From the NCBI GenBank assembly GCA_012523035.1, contig JAAYJH010000076.1, positions 1-36,287 on the forward strand: 36,287 bases of DNA. The letters run 5' to 3'. Both the position numbers and the translations under genes were made by a program. The stretch's first letter is position 1. Each line of letters starts with the position of its first letter. The notes beneath the pieces were generated by a model, which was given only the letters and a program-made list of their open reading frames with translations, was not told the DNA's origin and searched no databases. This document shows, piece by piece, positions 1 to 8,777 of the stretch. The stretch comes from Fibrobacter sp. (GTDB taxonomy: Bacteria; Fibrobacterota; Fibrobacteria; Fibrobacterales; Fibrobacteraceae).

Positions 1-790
1 ATCACACCTGTAGAAGAGATTTCAAAAAGCTCTTTTCCACTGCCAGACAACACACTAAACTCAAGCTCATTGAATGGAGCCTTTGTGTCGGGGTCATTTG
101 CCACTACAGTGCCTACCACACTGCCAGCAGGGCTGTTTTCTTCTACAGAGAAATCTTGGTTGGCTATGTTTGGTGCCTCGTTCACATCTTCTATATTAAT
201 GGTGACTGTGGCGGTGTCACTCAAACCACCACCGTCTTGGACTACCACTTCTAGCGTATAGTTTTTTTGAATAGTCAAATCTAATACAGCCCCTTCTTTG
301 ACAGTGATCACACCTGTAGAAGAGATTTCAAAAAGCTCTTTTCCTGTGCCAGACAACACACTAAACTCAAGCTCATTGAATGGGGCATTGATATCAGGGT
401 CACTGGCTATTACAGTACCCACCACTGTACCAGCAGGGCTATTTTCTTCGACAGAGAAATCTTGATCAGCTATGTTTGGTGCCTCGTTCACATCTTCTAT
501 ATTAATGGTGACTGTGGCTGTAGCACTCAAACCTCCACCGTCTTGGACTTTCACTTCTAAGCTATAAGAATCCTTGCTTTCAAAATCCAAAACAGCACCC
601 TCTTTTACGGTAATCACGCCTGTAGAAGAGATTTCAAAAAGCTCTTTTCCTGTGCCAGACAACACACTAAACTCAAGCTCATTGAATGGAGCATTGATAT
701 CAGGGTCACTAGCTATTACAGTACCCACCACTGTACCAGCGGGACTGTTTTCTTTAATTGAAAAAATTTGGTCTAGAATAACAGGTGAAG
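1..790 (-). repeat. 306-bp tandem repeats encoding cadherin-like domains
   Basis: The same sequence, coding for ELFEISSTGVITVKEG, recurs at 1, 307 and 613, an exact period of 306 bp or 102 codons. Long stretches are nearly identical between copies at the DNA level, including silent positions. This points to recent duplication or continuing gene conversion. The array continues past position 1. Confidence 0.85.
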
Positions 791-2261
791 TATTAGGTGA
801 AGCGTCTGCATCTTTTATACTTAAAGTAAAAGAACCAGATTTTAAATTTCCTGGTAAAACAGCTCCCATTAAATTAAACACCATCAATTGAAATGTTTCC
901 AAACCCTCTACAATACCATCTAAACGAGGGTGCACAAAGACTTCATTGTTTAAGTCTGGTTTCAAAAAGCCTTCTTTTATGGTCAAAGTAGCGGTGTCTC
1001 TTCCACAGATAGGCATTATTTTTCCATTATTTAAAGGTCCAAAATCACTCCAGTGTGCTACTCCTATTGGAGCCGTTTCAGAAGTATCTATTTCAAAACA
1101 ATAATCAAAAACTACATCTGTTTCTGGGAGAATATCCAGAGTGATATTCACTTTTTGATCTTCATTGCTTTCAATAAAAACACCACTTCCAAGTGCAGTT
1201 GGATCTATATTTAATACAGGGGGATCAAAAGGAACATATAAAAAACCGGAACCATCAAAATTAAAATTAATTGTCACTTTTTTTGCAAGCAATTGCCCCG
1301 CCAAAGTCATATGTTGTTCAATGCTAATAGTTCTTGTACTAATAAAAGTCCCTTGTATAGAATCTGAAGCACTTATAGAAGGAACTGCAATATCATTGTC
1401 CACATAAAACAAGAGATTGCCAGCATAATCTGAATTTTGAATCTCTTGGTAAGCACCCGTCCAAACACCCGCTTCATTCACAGCGTCAGTCGCCATATAA
1501 TGAACTTTTATTGTTGGATGTGGACCAAAATTTATATTGTTTTGGATAAAAATCCTGGTCAATCGACCACCACTAGGCATTCGAACAATAAGATTTCCTG
1601 GATTATCAAAAGAAATTCCTTCTAAATAATAATCATAAGGCCCCTCTCCCTCTGGAACATCTATATAGGCAGTAGAATTATTGAGTGTTATTTTAGGGTT
1701 AAAAACTTTACCTGTATAATCTACTCTTGGAATAGATAAATCCTCTTTAATCACGGGAACAGTTTCGGGACACTCCTCCAAAGGATATTTAGGTCCATTA
1801 AGACTTTGTAAATATTTATCTGCAATAGTGCCCCCAACACAATGAATCCCATTAAGAATATTAGGGCCAGTAAAGTTTGAAGTATAAATACTCCCTAAAA
1901 CCCTCACCGGGCCCGTAGAAATAGTATCTATACCATCGTCAAACTTCATGTCTCCACCGATTAAAATAGGGCCACCCACATTATGATTTGTATTCGCTAA
2001 AGTAAAATCTCCATCTGCAGTTCCAAACCAGCCTACTTTGTCTGGAATAGAGATTTTACCACCCTTAAAGTCTATGCCATTTTGACCAAATATCTTATAT
2101 TTCATAAGATAATCCCACTCCGCTTGTTGAGCAGCTGTGTCATTGAGATCAATGGATTCGAAATAAAAGGGTTCCACGCTTGCAGCAAACAATGCTGTAA
2201 GATTCATAAATAAAATCAATAAACTCAATTTTATTGTATTGTATATTCTATTCAAAAACAT
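1..2261 (-). CDS. Secreted cadherin-repeat surface protein (3' end beyond window)
   Basis: The frame is open from an ATG at 2261 to the left edge, giving 753 visible codons, so the C-terminus is missing. A second ATG at 2267 is in frame, but AGGAGG lies 7 nt before the ATG at 2261, which I prefer. The N-terminus is a signal peptide: basic RIYNTIK, hydrophobic LSLLILF, and a cut probably after ALFAA. Residues about 50-150 are glycine-rich and read like a beta-helix or polymer-forming fold. Residues about 390-480 resemble a Calx-beta domain. From about residue 490 there are tandem 102-residue cadherin-like repeats with DPDIN, LDFE and EDVNEAPN calcium-site motifs. Known bacterial cadherin/Calx-beta proteins are secreted or surface-bound calcium-dependent adhesins, and that role is inferred here. 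The gene appears to have its own promoter region, with the OmpA gene upstream closed by a terminator. The number of repeats and any anchor or sorting domain lie outside the window. Confidence 0.82.
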   Translation of the reverse strand, partial: MFLNRIYNTIKLSLLILFMNLTALFAASVEPFYFESIDLNDTAAQQAEWDYLMKYKIFGQNGIDFKGGKISIPDKVGWFGTADGDFTLANTNHNVGGPILIGGDMKFDDGIDTISTGPVRVLGSIYTSNFTGPNILNGIHCVGGTIADKYLQSLNGPKYPLEECPETVPVIKEDLSIPRVDYTGKVFNPKITLNNSTAYIDVPEGEGPYDYYLEGISFDNPGNLIVRMPSGGRLTRIFIQNNINFGPHPTIKVHYMATDAVNEAGVWTGAYQEIQNSDYAGNLLFYVDNDIAVPSISASDSIQGTFISTRTISIEQHMTLAGQLLAKKVTINFNFDGSGFLYVPFDPPVLNIDPTALGSGVFIESNEDQKVNITLDILPETDVVFDYCFEIDTSETAPIGVAHWSDFGPLNNGKIMPICGRDTATLTIKEGFLKPDLNNEVFVHPRLDGIVEGLETFQLMVFNLMGAVLPGNLKSGSFTLSIKDADASPNTSPVILDQIFSIKENSPAGTVVGTVIASDPDINAPFNELEFSVLSGTGKELFEISSTGVITVKEGAVLDFESKDSYSLEVKVQDGGGLSATATVTINIEDVNEAPNIADQDFSVEENSPAGTVVGTVIASDPDINAPFNELEFSVLSGTGKELFEISSTGVITVKEGAVLDLTIQKNYTLEVVVQDGGGLSDTATVTINIEDVNEAPNIANQDFSVEENSPAGSVVGTVVANDPDTKAPFNELEFSVLSGSGKELFEISSTGV

Positions 2262-2291
2262 GCCCATTCCTCCTCACCCCTATGACTACGC

Positions 2292-2343
2292 AAAGTTTAC
2301 ATTTCACAACAATAAATAAAGATAAAGACAATTTGTAAACTTT
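2292..2343 (-). promoter_or_regulatory. 10-bp perfect inverted repeat upstream of the adhesin gene
   Basis: AAAGTTTACA at 2292-2301 is matched by its exact reverse complement, TGTAAACTTT, at 2334-2343. The two half-sites are 32 bp apart and lie 31-82 bp before the start codon of the adhesin gene. On the minus strand the outer half contains TTTACA, which could act as a -35 box. The arrangement suits a two-site operator or DNA loop around a promoter. The function is inferred. Confidence 0.4.
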
Positions 2344-2633
2344 CCTTTACAATAATATAACTTGTAATACTTTAAAAAACAAGTTTTATTTTAAATTCTA
2401 TAAAACAATGTGTAAATATTGTAATAAATCGTGCTTTTTATAATCATTGTTAGCCATTATTTACATCGTTCCATGTATTAAAATTAAATCTTTGAATAAT
2501 TAAAATAAATAGACACGACAAAAACTAGCTTCAGTATTATAAATAATGTTTAAATTGTAAAAATGAAATAATAGAGTTATCCAGTTTGAAAACTCTAAAT
2601 TGAAGCGATAAAAATTCACTTAAAACATTTATT

Positions 2634-2667
2634 CAAATAAAAAAAGCCCTGTTTTTATCAGGGCTTT
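2634..2667 (-). terminator. Rho-independent terminator after the OmpA-family gene
   Basis: AAAGCCCTG at 2643-2651 pairs perfectly with CAGGGCTTT at 2659-2667 across a 7-nt loop. On the minus strand the stem runs into a T tract (2634-2645). It lies 18 bp after the stop codon of the OmpA gene. Confidence 0.9.
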
Positions 2668-2685
2668 GAATAGTATTGTAAAATT

Positions 2686-5448
2686 TTAATCTAATCGATG
2701 CATTTCTATGCGACGATTGAGTTCACGACCTTCTGCAGTTTTATTATCTGCAACAGGCTCTTCGTCTCCATGACCATAGGCCTCCATGCGCGATTTAGGG
2801 ACGCCTTGAGAAGCTAAATAGTTGATCACTGATTGAGCCCTTTGCTGTGATAACTTTTTATTAGCGGCTGGTCTTCCGACATTATCAGTGTGACCATGAA
2901 TCTCTATTTTTACAGATTTATTCTCGGGAGCTAAAAGCTGTTCTGCAATGCCTTTTAAGACTCGCTTTGCATTGGGTTCTAGCACAGAACTACCACTTTT
3001 AAAAGTAACTCCTTCTAACTTCACATTTTCTTCAATTTGTGGCACAGGACAACCGTTATTGCTTACAGCCCCTGAATCTAAGGGACAACGGTCTAGCCCA
3101 GTACATACATCTTTGAATTTATCGAGCATGTTCTTTTGAGTGACCCATGGATCGCAAACACCATCACCATCGGTATCTGGATTATCTAGAGGACAACCGT
3201 CATTTTCTTTTTCACCTGCTTCTAATGGGCATTTATCGAGCCCTACACAAACTCCTTCAAAGAGTTTATGCAAGCCTTTTTCTGTAACCCAAGGGGCACA
3301 AACACCGTCATTATCTAAGTCGGGGTCGTCGAGTGAGCAACCTTGATTTTCTATAGGTCCAACCTCGGTGGGACACTTATCCACACCTTGACAGACTTCT
3401 TTAAAGGCATCTTGCATTCCTTTTTCTAGTACCCATGGAGAACAAACACCGTCTTTATCTGGGTCGGGGTCGTCTGTGGGGCAACCTTGACTTATTGTAG
3501 GGCCAGCTTCATTAGGACATTTATCAATTCCAGTACATATATCTGCAAAACGATCTGATTGATTTTTTTCACTCACCCATGGATCACAAAGGCCGTCGCC
3601 ATCGGTATCTGGATTGTCAAAAGGACAACCATCATTGTCTGCAGGGCCAAAATCATAAGGGCATCTATCTAAAGCCTTACATTTTTTGATAGAAGGATCT
3701 TTTGCATTTTCAAAGTAATAACCCATTTTCTTTTCTGTGACCCAAGGATCGCACAAGCCATCCCCATCGGTATCTGGATCTGGCCATGGACAGCCACCGT
3801 TTTCTTTGGGGCCTGCTTCGCCTGGACAGTTATCATAACCTCTACAAATTCCTGCAAAATCTTGCAATTTATTCTTTTGAGTCACCCAAGGATCACAAAG
3901 GCCATCGCCATCTGAGTCTGGATTATCCATAGGGCATCCATTATTAGTATCAGGTCCAGGTTCGTTTGGACAGCTATCCACTCCTTTACAAATATCTTTG
4001 AAGTGTTTAGACATTTTCTTTTGTTTGACCCACGGATCACAAACACCATCGCCATCGGTATCTGGATTGTCTAAAGGACATCCGTTATTTTTAACATCTC
4101 CAACTTGTGTGGGGCATTGATCAATACCAACACACTGGTCTTCAAATAAATCTAAAAAACCTTTTTCTGCCACCCAAGAGTCACAAACACCATCGCCATC
4201 TATGTCTGGTTCTGGAAATGGACAACCCGCATTTCTAGGGTGCCCAAATTCGTATGGACATGCATCATCTTTGTCTAAAATACCATCACCATCGGCATCT
4301 TGAGGGAGCAAAAACCCACTCCAAGTCACTCCAGCATAAACGCTATATTCGGGCACGACCCGACCATCATAAGCAAATTCTCTATAAAAATGAGGTTCAG
4401 ATACATGGTAAGCTCTTAAATTAGAAATATACCTTTCATTCACAAATGAATAAGTCGCCCCTAAATGAAAGTCTAAACCAATGGGCGTATGAAAAACAAG
4501 AGCACCAGTTAGTTCTCCCAAGTCTAATGCTTGTTTATTTTCTGATGCTTCTGCATTTGGGTCTAAAAGCGAAAGATTTGTGCGTTCTTCCATAAATTCC
4601 ACGTAATATTCGGCAAAGAACGATAAAAACTCAAAAAAGAAAAATTCTGTAGCAACACTTGCATGGATAATTTTAGAGTACGGTGAAACATCAGAAATGA
4701 TTTTATCATCATCATTTGGCAGTACATATCGGTAACCCCCATTGAGATGAATGAGCCATGGCACATCATCGCCTAATTTAGAAAAATCTGCAGTGATACC
4801 TAAGCCACCCCTAAAGGTAAAATTAGGGTTTCCAAAAGATTCTGCATTGTTCGTGTTAAAGTTGATGTATTCGGCTTCTCTGACCCACATACCATCTTTT
4901 TTGGTATTAGCAGTTCCTATATCGGCACCACCAAACAAAGCAATATCTATAGGTTGATCTTCTGGTAAAGGGAATCTTAATTTCAAATTCGTTTTTAAGT
5001 TGCCAATCCCGCCAACCGTAGTTCCACTAATGCCTCTAAAATCGACTTCTGGCTCGAATTGTTCATAATAAAAAGGCAGCGTGACGCCTAGATCAAAGTA
5101 ATTCCAAATACCAATGCCTAAAGAAATGTAGGCTGTTCCCGCTATAAAATCACCGACATAAGCATTAGAAGGGGCCATCAGATCTGGAACAGCCTCTCCT
5201 TCTTCTGAGTTATAATGAATGTTAAAAGCATTTTCGGTGAATTGACGGGTGTGTCCCCTATCTCTAAATAATGTGTTGTCGTTAGTAATGTTTCCAAGTA
5301 TTGAAAAGCTAAGCTTGGAATGCCCTAGGCTCTGTGCCGATTGAGTTTTATTGACTCCAGCAAAACCATATTTGTTGAGTGTTTTGGTATCATTTGCAAA
5401 AACATTCGCAAAGGTAAACACTAATAAAAACAAATAAAAGCGTAGCAT
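2686..5448 (-). CDS. OmpA-family outer-membrane protein with thrombospondin type-3-like repeat stalk
   Basis: This is a 920-residue protein from the ATG at 5448, which has AAAGGAG 6 nt before it. A longer frame begins at 5499 but lacks a ribosome-binding site and would bury the signal peptide (MLRFYLFLLVFTFANVFA). Residues about 20-380 are rich in aromatic beta-strands and probably form an outer-membrane barrel. Residues 384-803 contain one short and eight long DxDGDGxCD-type calcium-binding repeats with paired cysteines. Residues about 814-920 are a C-terminal OmpA domain with HGHTDNVGR and ELNRRIE, the peptidoglycan-binding region. The expected role is structural: tying the outer membrane to the cell wall through a long calcium-stabilised spacer. 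OprF-like proteins with a short TSP3 linker are well known; a stalk of about 420 residues is unusually long. The gene is monocistronic, with its own terminator. Confidence 0.93.
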   Translation of the reverse strand: MLRFYLFLLVFTFANVFANDTKTLNKYGFAGVNKTQSAQSLGHSKLSFSILGNITNDNTLFRDRGHTRQFTENAFNIHYNSEEGEAVPDLMAPSNAYVGDFIAGTAYISLGIGIWNYFDLGVTLPFYYEQFEPEVDFRGISGTTVGGIGNLKTNLKLRFPLPEDQPIDIALFGGADIGTANTKKDGMWVREAEYINFNTNNAESFGNPNFTFRGGLGITADFSKLGDDVPWLIHLNGGYRYVLPNDDDKIISDVSPYSKIIHASVATEFFFFEFLSFFAEYYVEFMEERTNLSLLDPNAEASENKQALDLGELTGALVFHTPIGLDFHLGATYSFVNERYISNLRAYHVSEPHFYREFAYDGRVVPEYSVYAGVTWSGFLLPQDADGDGILDKDDACPYEFGHPRNAGCPFPEPDIDGDGVCDSWVAEKGFLDLFEDQCVGIDQCPTQVGDVKNNGCPLDNPDTDGDGVCDPWVKQKKMSKHFKDICKGVDSCPNEPGPDTNNGCPMDNPDSDGDGLCDPWVTQKNKLQDFAGICRGYDNCPGEAGPKENGGCPWPDPDTDGDGLCDPWVTEKKMGYYFENAKDPSIKKCKALDRCPYDFGPADNDGCPFDNPDTDGDGLCDPWVSEKNQSDRFADICTGIDKCPNEAGPTISQGCPTDDPDPDKDGVCSPWVLEKGMQDAFKEVCQGVDKCPTEVGPIENQGCSLDDPDLDNDGVCAPWVTEKGLHKLFEGVCVGLDKCPLEAGEKENDGCPLDNPDTDGDGVCDPWVTQKNMLDKFKDVCTGLDRCPLDSGAVSNNGCPVPQIEENVKLEGVTFKSGSSVLEPNAKRVLKGIAEQLLAPENKSVKIEIHGHTDNVGRPAANKKLSQQRAQSVINYLASQGVPKSRMEAYGHGDEEPVADNKTAEGRELNRRIEMHRLD
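3041..4299 (-). repeat. Eight ~48-residue TSP3-like repeats within the OmpA gene
   Basis: Each unit follows the plan PDxDGDGxCDPWVxEK, then an aromatic/charged helix of about 10 residues, then CxGxDxCP, then an N-x-GCP turn, about 144 bp per unit. The fourth unit has an insertion (NAKDPSIKK). The sixth and seventh have degenerate calcium loops (PDPDKDGVC, PDLDNDGVC). A shorter unit (DADGDGILDKDD) leads the array. Confidence 0.85.
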
Positions 5449-5796
5449 AAAAACTCCTTTAAAATCTAAACCAATGAACCAAGATGCAAAATACACCAAA
5501 GCACTGCTTTATGTTCATTTAAAATAATAAGAAATTCAATATTCTCAAATATAAATATACATTTTAAAAGCTAAACTAGAGGCAAAATGGGTAAAAAACA
5601 CCATTCTATTCATAGAGAAAACACTAAAAAGAATTATAACACAAAAAAGAAAGAAAAGAATATAATTAGTTCTTGAAAAGATAGCTTAAAATTTTTCTCT
5701 ATTCGAATGACTAGACTCTAAACACTTATGTTATTTCACATTTCGATTTTTTATGGTTTTATTCTTCATTTGCTTGCCAACAAAAACTCCTCTCAT
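5449..5796. other. AT-rich intergenic region between radC and the OmpA gene
   Basis: About 350 bp without a credible gene. It should hold the OmpA-gene promoter at its left end. I see no convincing terminator for radC. Confidence 0.5.
5498..5510. promoter_or_regulatory. 13-bp palindrome upstream of the OmpA gene
   Basis: AAAGCACTGCTTT is a perfect palindrome around a central C, about 50 bp before the OmpA start codon. It is placed where an operator would overlap a promoter. No matching regulator is visible in the window, so the role is a guess. Confidence 0.25.
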
Positions 5797-6540
5797 TCAA
5801 TCTTCAAATAGATGAGGGCTTTCTCTTTTTAAACTAGTAAAACCTGAGACACTTACTATAATATGATCCAGTACGGGTATAGACAACAATCTACCTGCTT
5901 CAGAAAGCCTTTTGGTGATATTTAAATCTTCCATGCTAGGCTTTAAATTTCCAGAGGGATGGTTGTGTGCAAAAATAACCCCGATGGCTCGGTTTTCGAT
6001 GGCACGAACAAAGGCTTCTCTTGGATGTATTTGAGTTTGGTTAGCAAGCCCAATAGTAAGAGTGTGCACTTCAATAATGTGATTTGCAGAGTCCAAAGAG
6101 ATCATCACAAAATGCTCTTGCATTGCATTTTTTAAAAACGAAAGCACATTTAAAACTTTTTCTGGAGAAGTCACCTCCACTTTGACTCCAGAAAGTAAAA
6201 ATCGCCCTGACAATTCTAATGCAGCTAATACTTGAGAAGCTTTAGCAGGGCCCAAACCTTTTATTTTAAGCAGTGTCTCTAAACTTGGTAAACGAGGTTG
6301 TGTTTCTAAAAAATCAGAAATTTCTTTTGCTAGTAAATGGACACTTTTATTTTTAGTGCCACGACCTAAAATGAGGGCTAGCAGTTCACTCGTCGATAAG
6401 GATTCAGAGCCAAAACGACTTAACTTTTCACGAGGCTGAAGGCTTGATTTTAATTCCTTTAAAGACAAATGCTGAGAGTTTTCATTTATTTCGTATTCTT
6501 TAGCCTCTAAAAAACTTTTATTTTTAATTGTTTCTTTCAT
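5797..6540 (-). CDS. radC: RadC-family (JAB/MPN) protein
   Basis: This is a 247-residue protein. The start at 6540 is preferred over 6564 because AAGG lies 7 nt before it. An N-terminal UPF0758-type region (LSxxELLALILGRGTKNKSV) is followed by a helix-hairpin-helix (LLKIKGLGPAKASQVLAALEL, residues about 90-110) and a JAB/MPN metalloprotease-like domain. The metal site H192-x-H194...D205 is complete in AHNHPSGNLKPSMED, with the glutamate-bearing IHPREAF upstream. The family is widespread. Its old link to DNA repair is not firmly supported and its biochemical role is still unclear. The length is slightly above the usual 220-230 residues because of an extra N-terminal segment of about 20 residues. 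It stands alone between AT-rich gaps. Confidence 0.93.
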   Translation of the reverse strand: MKETIKNKSFLEAKEYEINENSQHLSLKELKSSLQPREKLSRFGSESLSTSELLALILGRGTKNKSVHLLAKEISDFLETQPRLPSLETLLKIKGLGPAKASQVLAALELSGRFLLSGVKVEVTSPEKVLNVLSFLKNAMQEHFVMISLDSANHIIEVHTLTIGLANQTQIHPREAFVRAIENRAIGVIFAHNHPSGNLKPSMEDLNITKRLSEAGRLLSIPVLDHIIVSVSGFTSLKRESPHLFED

Positions 6541-7057
6541 GTTTTTACCTTTTTGATGGTGCATTCCAAACCGTGCATTCTTATTAACGAATAAAAAAAG
6601 TTTTTTTGACTCCCATTAAAAAAAACAATGAAACTTAAACTCTTTAATGAAAAAGGAAGATAAAGACAAAGACTTATATAAGAAAAACAGATATCATCTA
6701 AAAAACAAGCTATTATTCACAGACTCCGATACATTTCACTCAAAATAGATACATAAAAACGAATATTCTGCAACAAAAAATAAAGAAAACAATAAAACAG
6801 GATGAATTAGACAAATAAAACTTAAAACTGAAGAACCTCTACACCTAATAAAACTAAAAATAGCACACACAAGCAAGAAAACCCTAAAATTCATACAAAA
6901 CAAATGCTAAAAACAGCAAAGAAACTCTATAAACTTACACATTATATGAAAACCACTCACAAATTCAAAGATATTTTAGAATAAAGCAGAAAACACATTG
7001 CTTTTGGGCTTCAAATATGCTATATTATAATAGATTCAACAAAGTGAAGGTTCTAAA
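6541..7057. other. A-rich non-coding region upstream of ilvB
   Basis: This 517-bp stretch is strongly A-rich on the plus strand (about 6600-6990), has no credible gene, and shows no T-box, leader hairpin or attenuator that I can recognise. The ilvB promoter candidate lies at its right end, and the radC promoter should be at its left end. Confidence 0.5.
6998..7026 (+). promoter_or_regulatory. Candidate sigma70-type promoter of ilvBN
   Basis: TTGCTT (6998-7003) and TATATT (7021-7026) are separated by 17 bp, and an overlapping TATAAT lies at 7026-7031. The leader to the ATG at 7058 would be short, about 20-25 nt, which leaves no room for attenuation downstream of this promoter. Confidence 0.4.
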
Positions 7058-8776
7058 ATGAAAGAAAACATACTCAATGGTGCAGAAACCATTCTAGAAT
7101 GCCTTAAGAGAGAAGGTGTTGAGACTCTATTTGGATACCCTGGAGGCTCGGCCATCCCTTTATTCGATGCTCTTTATGACTCTAATATAAAAGTAGTCCT
7201 TTCTAGACACGAGCAGGGGGCCACACACATGGCCGACGGCTATGCCAGACAAACCGGTAAAGTTGGAGTTGTTTTAGTGACTAGCGGGCCAGGTGCCACC
7301 AACACAATCACAGGTATTTACACTGCAATGATGGACTCTGTTCCTTTGGTAGTCCTCACCGCACAGACTATCACCTCGAATTTAGGTAAAGATGCTTTCC
7401 AAGAGTGTGATACTAGTGGTATGACATTCACTACAGTCAAGCACTCGTACTTGGTTAAAGATCCAAACGATTTGCCTCGTATCATGAAAGAAGCCTTTCA
7501 TATAGCTCAAACGGGGCGTCCTGGACCAGTGCTTATTGATTTGCCAAAAGATGTTTTAGCTGGCCCTTGTACTGCTCCTTTTACTGATGAAATGGATTTA
7601 CCTGGTTATAAAGTCCCCACTTACGCCAAAGAATCCGATATCGATGAGGCCGCCAAAATCATTCAAAACTCTAAAAAGCCTCTATTATTAGTAGGTCATG
7701 GTGCTATGATTTCTGGTGCGAGCAGGCAAGTTAAAGAACTTGCAGAAAAAATCAATGCCCCTGTCACCAGCACTTTACTTGGGCTTGGAACATTTCCTGC
7801 CAATCACCCTCTTTCATTGGGGATGCTTGGAATGCATGGGACTGTATTTGCCAACAAAGCCATTGTAGAGGCAGACCTTATCTTTAGTATCGGCTCTCGA
7901 TTTGATGATCGCATCACCGGAAAAGTAGAAGAATTCGGACAAAACGCAAAAATCATCCACATTGATATTGATGCTGCAGAAAAAAACAAAATTCTAAAAC
8001 CAGATGTATTCTTGCATGGAGATGTCAAATTGGTCTTAGAACAATTACTCCCAAAAGTTTCTAGCTTAAAAACAGAAGCTTGGAATAAAACTATTGATAC
8101 TTGGAAAAAAAGATTCCCATTGAGCTACCCCAGGCAAGGTGGGCTTCGAATGCAGCATGTGATTCGAACTCTTTCTGAGATAACTCAAGGAAAAGCCATT
8201 TTAACGGTAGATGTTGGCCAACATCAAATGTGGACAGCACAGTTTTTTGACGCCAACTACCCTCGTCAACTCCATAATTCTGGTGGAGCGGGCACTATGG
8301 GTTTTGGTTTCCCAAGCTCCATAGGTGCAGCCATTGGAAACACCACAGGATGGCCTGTATTTAGTATTGTTGGAGATGGTGGCTTTCAAATGACTATGTC
8401 AGAACTTTCTACAGCGGCTATTCATAAGCTCCCCATTAAAATACTTGTTTTAGACAACAAATACTTAGGTATGGTTCGACAATGGCAAGACATGTTCTAC
8501 GACAAGCGATACTCCAGCGTCGATTTAGAAGGAAATCCAAACTTTGTCAAGTTAGCAGAGGCTTATGGAATCCCAGGACTTAGAGCCAGACGAAATGCTG
8601 ATGTTGCAAAAGTTCTACAAAAAGCAATAGACTACAACGATGGCCCCATCCTTGTTCATTTTGAGTGTGAAAAAGAAGACAATGTGTTCCCAATGATACC
8701 AGCAGGAGCCTCCATAACCTCTATCATCACCGAAACCCCTAAAGTCAAACTTGAAAAACCAACAGGAAGTACCTGA
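7058..8776 (+). CDS. ilvB: Acetolactate synthase, large catalytic subunit
   Basis: This 572-residue enzyme is thiamine diphosphate-dependent. It joins two pyruvates to acetolactate, or pyruvate and 2-ketobutyrate to acetohydroxybutyrate, the first common step to valine, leucine and isoleucine. The catalytic glutamate is E52 in SRHEQGATHMADGYAR. The central FAD-binding region includes SRFDDRITGK. The C-terminal ThDP motif is GDGGFQMTMSEL...LDNKYLGMVRQWQ. Length and motifs match biosynthetic AHAS rather than catabolic AlsS, and the adjacent regulatory subunit agrees. The start is supported by GAAGG 7 nt upstream. It is followed after 1 nt by ilvN. Confidence 0.97.
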   Translation: MKENILNGAETILECLKREGVETLFGYPGGSAIPLFDALYDSNIKVVLSRHEQGATHMADGYARQTGKVGVVLVTSGPGATNTITGIYTAMMDSVPLVVLTAQTITSNLGKDAFQECDTSGMTFTTVKHSYLVKDPNDLPRIMKEAFHIAQTGRPGPVLIDLPKDVLAGPCTAPFTDEMDLPGYKVPTYAKESDIDEAAKIIQNSKKPLLLVGHGAMISGASRQVKELAEKINAPVTSTLLGLGTFPANHPLSLGMLGMHGTVFANKAIVEADLIFSIGSRFDDRITGKVEEFGQNAKIIHIDIDAAEKNKILKPDVFLHGDVKLVLEQLLPKVSSLKTEAWNKTIDTWKKRFPLSYPRQGGLRMQHVIRTLSEITQGKAILTVDVGQHQMWTAQFFDANYPRQLHNSGGAGTMGFGFPSSIGAAIGNTTGWPVFSIVGDGGFQMTMSELSTAAIHKLPIKILVLDNKYLGMVRQWQDMFYDKRYSSVDLEGNPNFVKLAEAYGIPGLRARRNADVAKVLQKAIDYNDGPILVHFECEKEDNVFPMIPAGASITSIITETPKVKLEKPTGST

Positions 8777-8777
8777 T

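Larger units (their letters stand above)
2268..2685. other. Intergenic region between OmpA gene and adhesin gene
   Basis: This is 418 bp of very AT-rich DNA with no credible reading frame. It holds the OmpA-gene terminator at its right end and the adhesin promoter region, with an inverted repeat, at its left end. I see nothing recognisable between about 2350 and 2630. Confidence 0.6.

Noticed and set aside
1165-1625. Plus-strand open frames across the adhesin gene
   Set aside because: They are antisense to a continuous minus-strand reading frame with signal peptide, domains and period-102 repeats.
3041-4299. Regularly spaced repeats as a possible CRISPR array
   Set aside because: The ~144-bp units are in frame, degenerate at the DNA level and encode calcium-binding repeats; there are no short identical repeats with unique spacers.
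6946-6984. 12-codon open frame before ilvB as an attenuator leader peptide
   Set aside because: It has one isoleucine, one leucine and no valine, lies upstream of the candidate promoter, and no attenuator hairpins follow it.
8751-8777. Longer IlvN N-terminus from a TTG start
   Set aside because: The ATG at 8778 has a better ribosome-binding site and begins at the usual distance from the ACT domain.
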